Assembly: GCA_015485945.1 (NCBI GenBank)
Contig: WFSM01000093.1
Location: 1 to 10,721 of the forward strand
Source: Candidatus Bipolaricaulota bacterium
Lineage (GTDB): Bacteria; Bipolaricaulota; Bipolaricaulia; UBA7950; UBA9294
Direction of reading: 5' to 3'
DNA: 10,721 nucleotides
The notes beneath the pieces are model-generated. The model searched no databases. It saw only the letters and a program-made list of their open reading frames with translations, and had not been told where the DNA came from. The stretch's first letter is position 1. The number at the start of each line of letters is the position of its first letter. The translations under genes and the position numbers were made by a program. This document shows, in pieces, positions 8,364 through 10,721 of this stretch.

Positions 8364-9707
8364 ATGACTTCGACGTTGCGTGCTGAGATGATGACCATTT
8401 TGTCCGCCGGATTGACGGCTGTCTCTCCGGCAACGTGTATCCCACATGTCATCAGACGTGACGGCGCCATTGTCGTCATCGGGAACGAGCGGATTGACCT
8501 GAGTGCGGTGCAGCGGGTGATTGTCGTTGGGATTGGGAAGGCATCGGCGCGGATGGCCGCCGCGGTGGAAGAGGTTCTGGGAGAAAGGATCGCTTCCGGG
8601 CTCGTCGTCACGGCAGATGGCTACAGGGTTTCCACTCGCCTGATCGAAGTAGTCGAAGCGGGCCACCCGGTTCCGGACGCCCGCGGGCTGGACGCGGCGG
8701 AGCGGATCGCCGCTCTTGTTGACTCCGCGTGTGATGACGACCTCGTACTTGTCCTCATCTCCGGCGGTGGGTCAGCACTTCTGACGCTCCCGGCTCCGCC
8801 CGTGACCCTCACCGACCTCATCGCAACCAACCGGCTTCTCTTGCTCTCCGGGGCGCGCATTCAGGAGATCAACGCGGTGCGCAAACATTTGTCCCAACTC
8901 AAAGGAGGGCAACTGGCGAAGCGGGCATCCCCCGCCCGGGTCGTTTCTATCATCCTCTCCGATGTGCCCGGGGATCCGGTTGACATGATCGCCTCCGGGC
9001 CGACGGTCCCTGATCCGACTACATTTGCAGACGCCGTTGAGATCCTCAAGCGCTATAAGTTGTGGGGAAAGGTGCCGGCGACCGTGCGGGGCCGCCTGGC
9101 AGCCGGAGCGGATGATGCGGTCTCTGAAACCCCAAAGTCGGACAATCCCACACTCAACCGGGCGAGTTACGTGATCGCCGGTTCCGGGACGATCGCGGCA
9201 GAAGCGGCGCAACGGGAGGGCAATCGGCTTGGCTACAACACTCTCCTTCTTACCACGACTCTCGAAGGCGAAGCGCGTGAGGTGGGAAAGGTAGTTACCG
9301 CGCTGGCACGCGAGGTGGTGGTCAAAAATCGACCAATCCCCCTCCCCGCCCTTATCCTCGCCGCCGGTGAAACGACAGTGACCGTGCGGGGAGATGGAAC
9401 GGGCGGACGGAACCAAGAGCTTGCCCTCGCAGCGGCGCTGGGAATTTCCGGACTTTCGGGGGTGATTGTCGCTGCGCTGGGAACCGACGGGCGCGATGGA
9501 CCTACCGATGCCGCCGGGGGAGTCGTTGATGGAGAAACAATCGATCGTATCCGTGCTCATGGTATCAGCCCCCAAGACGCGCTGGCACGCAACGACGCGT
9601 ATCACGCCCTCGCTGCTGCCGGTGCTCTCATTAATACCGGTCCCACTGGCACAAACGTCGCTGACTTAGTCGCAATTCTGGCACGATCGGGCCGAGATGC
9701 AGGATAA
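8364..9707 (+). CDS. Glycerate 2-kinase, GK-II / MOFRL family
   Basis: This enzyme phosphorylates D-glycerate with ATP to 2-phosphoglycerate, feeding it into lower glycolysis. At 447 aa it has the full length of the family (GckA/TtuD, human GLYCTK). Visible marks are VVGIGKAS (54-61, K59), HPVPD (101-105), LISGGGSALL (131-140), the INAVRKHLS stretch (169-177) followed by KGGQLA (180-185), LSDVPGD (198-204), IASGPTVPD (209-217), and the C-terminal MOFRL domain with GDGTGGRNQE (343-352, R349), GTDGRDGPTDAAGG (373-386) and LINTGPTGTNVADL (422-435). K59 and R349 correspond to residues proposed for the active site of the Thermotoga maritima enzyme. The ATG directly follows the TGA of gene 5. Only a weak GGGA at 8347-8350 precedes it, so translation probably depends on coupling. 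In-frame ATGs at 8388 and 8391 would remove the conserved LRAEMM opening and are less likely. In this operon it would salvage glycerate released from a glycosylglycerate. Confidence 0.95.
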   Translation: MTSTLRAEMMTILSAGLTAVSPATCIPHVIRRDGAIVVIGNERIDLSAVQRVIVVGIGKASARMAAAVEEVLGERIASGLVVTADGYRVSTRLIEVVEAGHPVPDARGLDAAERIAALVDSACDDDLVLVLISGGGSALLTLPAPPVTLTDLIATNRLLLLSGARIQEINAVRKHLSQLKGGQLAKRASPARVVSIILSDVPGDPVDMIASGPTVPDPTTFADAVEILKRYKLWGKVPATVRGRLAAGADDAVSETPKSDNPTLNRASYVIAGSGTIAAEAAQREGNRLGYNTLLLTTTLEGEAREVGKVVTALAREVVVKNRPIPLPALILAAGETTVTVRGDGTGGRNQELALAAALGISGLSGVIVAALGTDGRDGPTDAAGGVVDGETIDRIRAHGISPQDALARNDAYHALAAAGALINTGPTGTNVADLVAILARSGRDAG

Positions 9708-9820
9708 ACCAGAACAGCCCGGCGGAACAACGTTCCCAATTGAGGGGAAGAACGGGCTTGACTATCCACGTCGATCGGGACATACTTCCGCGGTCGCAGC
9801 TATCCCATCGGGAGGGGGAG
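9708..9820 (+). other. Short intergenic stretch with imperfect two-part stem-loop
   Basis: This is the only real gap in the window. AGCCCG at 9716-9721 can pair with CGGGCT at 9753-9758, and inside that TTCCC at 9733-9737 can pair with GGGAA at 9745-9749 around a 7-nt loop. No T-run follows, so it does not read as an intrinsic terminator. It could be an mRNA stability or processing element, or chance. The frame of gene 7 is open across the whole stretch, so part of it may be coding if translation starts at TTG 9758. I see no convincing -35/-10 promoter. Confidence 0.3.
9811..9815 (+). promoter_or_regulatory. Shine-Dalgarno site supporting the ATG start of gene 7
   Basis: GGAGG lies five bases before the ATG at 9821, which opens the reading frame just ahead of the conserved HNPLI segment. 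The competing in-frame TTG at 9758 has only a weaker AGGGG at 9743-9747, about ten bases upstream. Confidence 0.65.
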
Positions 9821-10721
9821 ATGGAAGATATTTTTCATCGGAGCGAGCATAATCCGCTCATTGAGGTATCAGAGCTGCCGTACCCGGCGAACGCGGTGTT
9901 TAACGCCGGAGTCGCTGATCTGGGAGATGAGATTCTACTGTTACTCCGTGTCGAAAGCCGATCGGGCCGATCTCATCTCACGATTGCCCGCAGCCGGGAC
10001 GGAGTGACCGGATGGCGGATCGAGGATCGACCACTGCTGCACCCCGATCAGGGATCGCCATACGAGATATACGGGGTAGAGGACTGTCGCATTACCCGGG
10101 TGGATGATCTCGATCGCTGGGTGTTGGCGTACACCGCATTTTCCGGGTACGGTCCCGCGGTGGCAATCGCCACTACGACCGATTTTCAGACGGTGGATCG
10201 GCTGGGTGTTGTGTTGCCGCCCAACAACAAAGATGCCGCCGTGTTCCCGCGCCGGATACACGGAAAGTATGCGATTCTGCATCGTCCGCGCGGCGATGAG
10301 GGGAACATCTGGATCGCTTACTCATCTGACCTGACGCGGTGGGGAGAGAACGAGGTTGTGCTCCCGATCCGGTCCGGCCCGTGGTGGGATGGGGCAAAAG
10401 TAGGCACCGGACTGCCGCCGATCGAAACTGAACACGGCTGGTTGTTGATTTATCACGGGATCAAGAACATGGTGAGCGGCCCGATTTACCGCGTGGGAGC
10501 GGCGTTGCTGGATCTGGAACAGCCGCAGCATTTGATGGCGCGCACGCACCACTGGATCCTTGGCCCGCAGGCGCCGTACGAGCGTACCGGTGATGTTCCC
10601 AATGTCGTGTTTCCATGCGGTGGAATTGTGCGCAACGGCGAACTGTGGATGTACTACGGCGCAGCCGATTCCTCGATTTGCCTCGCCACCACGCGAATTG
10701 ACGACCTCATCTCATATATCA
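9821..10721 (+). CDS. GH130 mannoside phosphorylase-like protein, 3' partial
   Basis: GH130 enzymes cleave beta-mannosides, mostly by phosphorolysis to mannose 1-phosphate, on a five-bladed beta-propeller. About 300 codons are visible and the gene runs off the right edge, so the last few tens of residues are probably missing. Marks seen: HNPLI (10-14), VFNAG (26-30), LLLRVESRSG (40-49), GVEDCRIT (85-92, D88 as the likely proton donor, usually seen as EDPR), NKDAAVFP (136-143) with HRPRG (154-158), GTGLPP (196-201), LIYHG (209-213), ERTGDVPNVVFP (254-265) and MYYGAAD (277-283). The arginine at 43 and the lysine and histidine of the NKD and YHG motifs sit where phosphorylases bind phosphate, which favours phosphorolysis over hydrolysis. 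An earlier TTG start at 9758 would add 21 residues. No signal peptide is seen. The exact substrate is not readable. Family placement is strong, and it is probably still part of the operon. Confidence 0.9.
   Translation, partial: MEDIFHRSEHNPLIEVSELPYPANAVFNAGVADLGDEILLLLRVESRSGRSHLTIARSRDGVTGWRIEDRPLLHPDQGSPYEIYGVEDCRITRVDDLDRWVLAYTAFSGYGPAVAIATTTDFQTVDRLGVVLPPNNKDAAVFPRRIHGKYAILHRPRGDEGNIWIAYSSDLTRWGENEVVLPIRSGPWWDGAKVGTGLPPIETEHGWLLIYHGIKNMVSGPIYRVGAALLDLEQPQHLMARTHHWILGPQAPYERTGDVPNVVFPCGGIVRNGELWMYYGAADSSICLATTRIDDLISYI

Noticed and set aside
9716..9790. Intrinsic terminator after the kinase
   Set aside because: The stem is interrupted and no run of T follows it.
9697..9852. Small 51-aa frame overlapping the kinase end and the GH130 start
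   Set aside because: It has no good ribosome site, no recognisable motif, and overlaps the better supported ATG start of the GH130 gene.

Overview
The window is one strand of densely packed coding sequence. Seven genes all read left to right, and the first and last are cut by the window edges. The first six junctions are overlaps (14, 8 and 4 bp), a 1-nt gap or zero gap, so they look like one operon. The only non-coding stretch is about 113 bp before the last gene. I see no RNA genes, mobile elements, CRISPR arrays, transporters or regulators.

Layout: (1) 1-1356, GT-B glycosyltransferase of GT4 type, missing only its first few residues; (2) 1343-3886, GH38 alpha-mannosidase resembling mannosylglycerate hydrolase (MngB); (3) 3879-6059, clan GH-D (GH36 / raffinose-synthase-like) protein; (4) 6056-7210, GT-A glycosyltransferase of unassigned specificity with a DDDE metal site; (5) 7212-8363, GT-A enzyme resembling mannosylglycerate / glucosylglycerate (or glucosyl-3-phosphoglycerate) synthases; (6) 8364-9707, glycerate 2-kinase of the GK-II / MOFRL family; (7) 9821 to the right edge, GH130 mannoside phosphorylase-like enzyme.

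The genes point to a glycerate-linked mannoside or glucoside, a compatible-solute or storage-type molecule. Gene 5 could join a sugar to glycerate, and genes 1 and 4 could extend it. The GH38 enzyme could release mannose and glycerate, and the kinase could return glycerate to glycolysis as 2-phosphoglycerate. GH130 and GH36-like enzymes would process other linkages, which suggests that the full substrate is larger than simple mannosylglycerate or that two glycans share the locus. The family calls are firm; the integrated pathway is inference.

Organism: bacterial, fairly GC-rich, with strong Shine-Dalgarno sites and compact overlapping operons. The gene content resembles thermophilic or anaerobic bacteria that make glycosylglycerates (for example Thermotogota relatives or candidate phyla such as Bipolaricaulota). 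This is a weak guess from style and content only. GC varies along the operon: by hand count 40/60 in 4321-4380 within gene 3 but 27/60 in 6481-6540 within gene 4.
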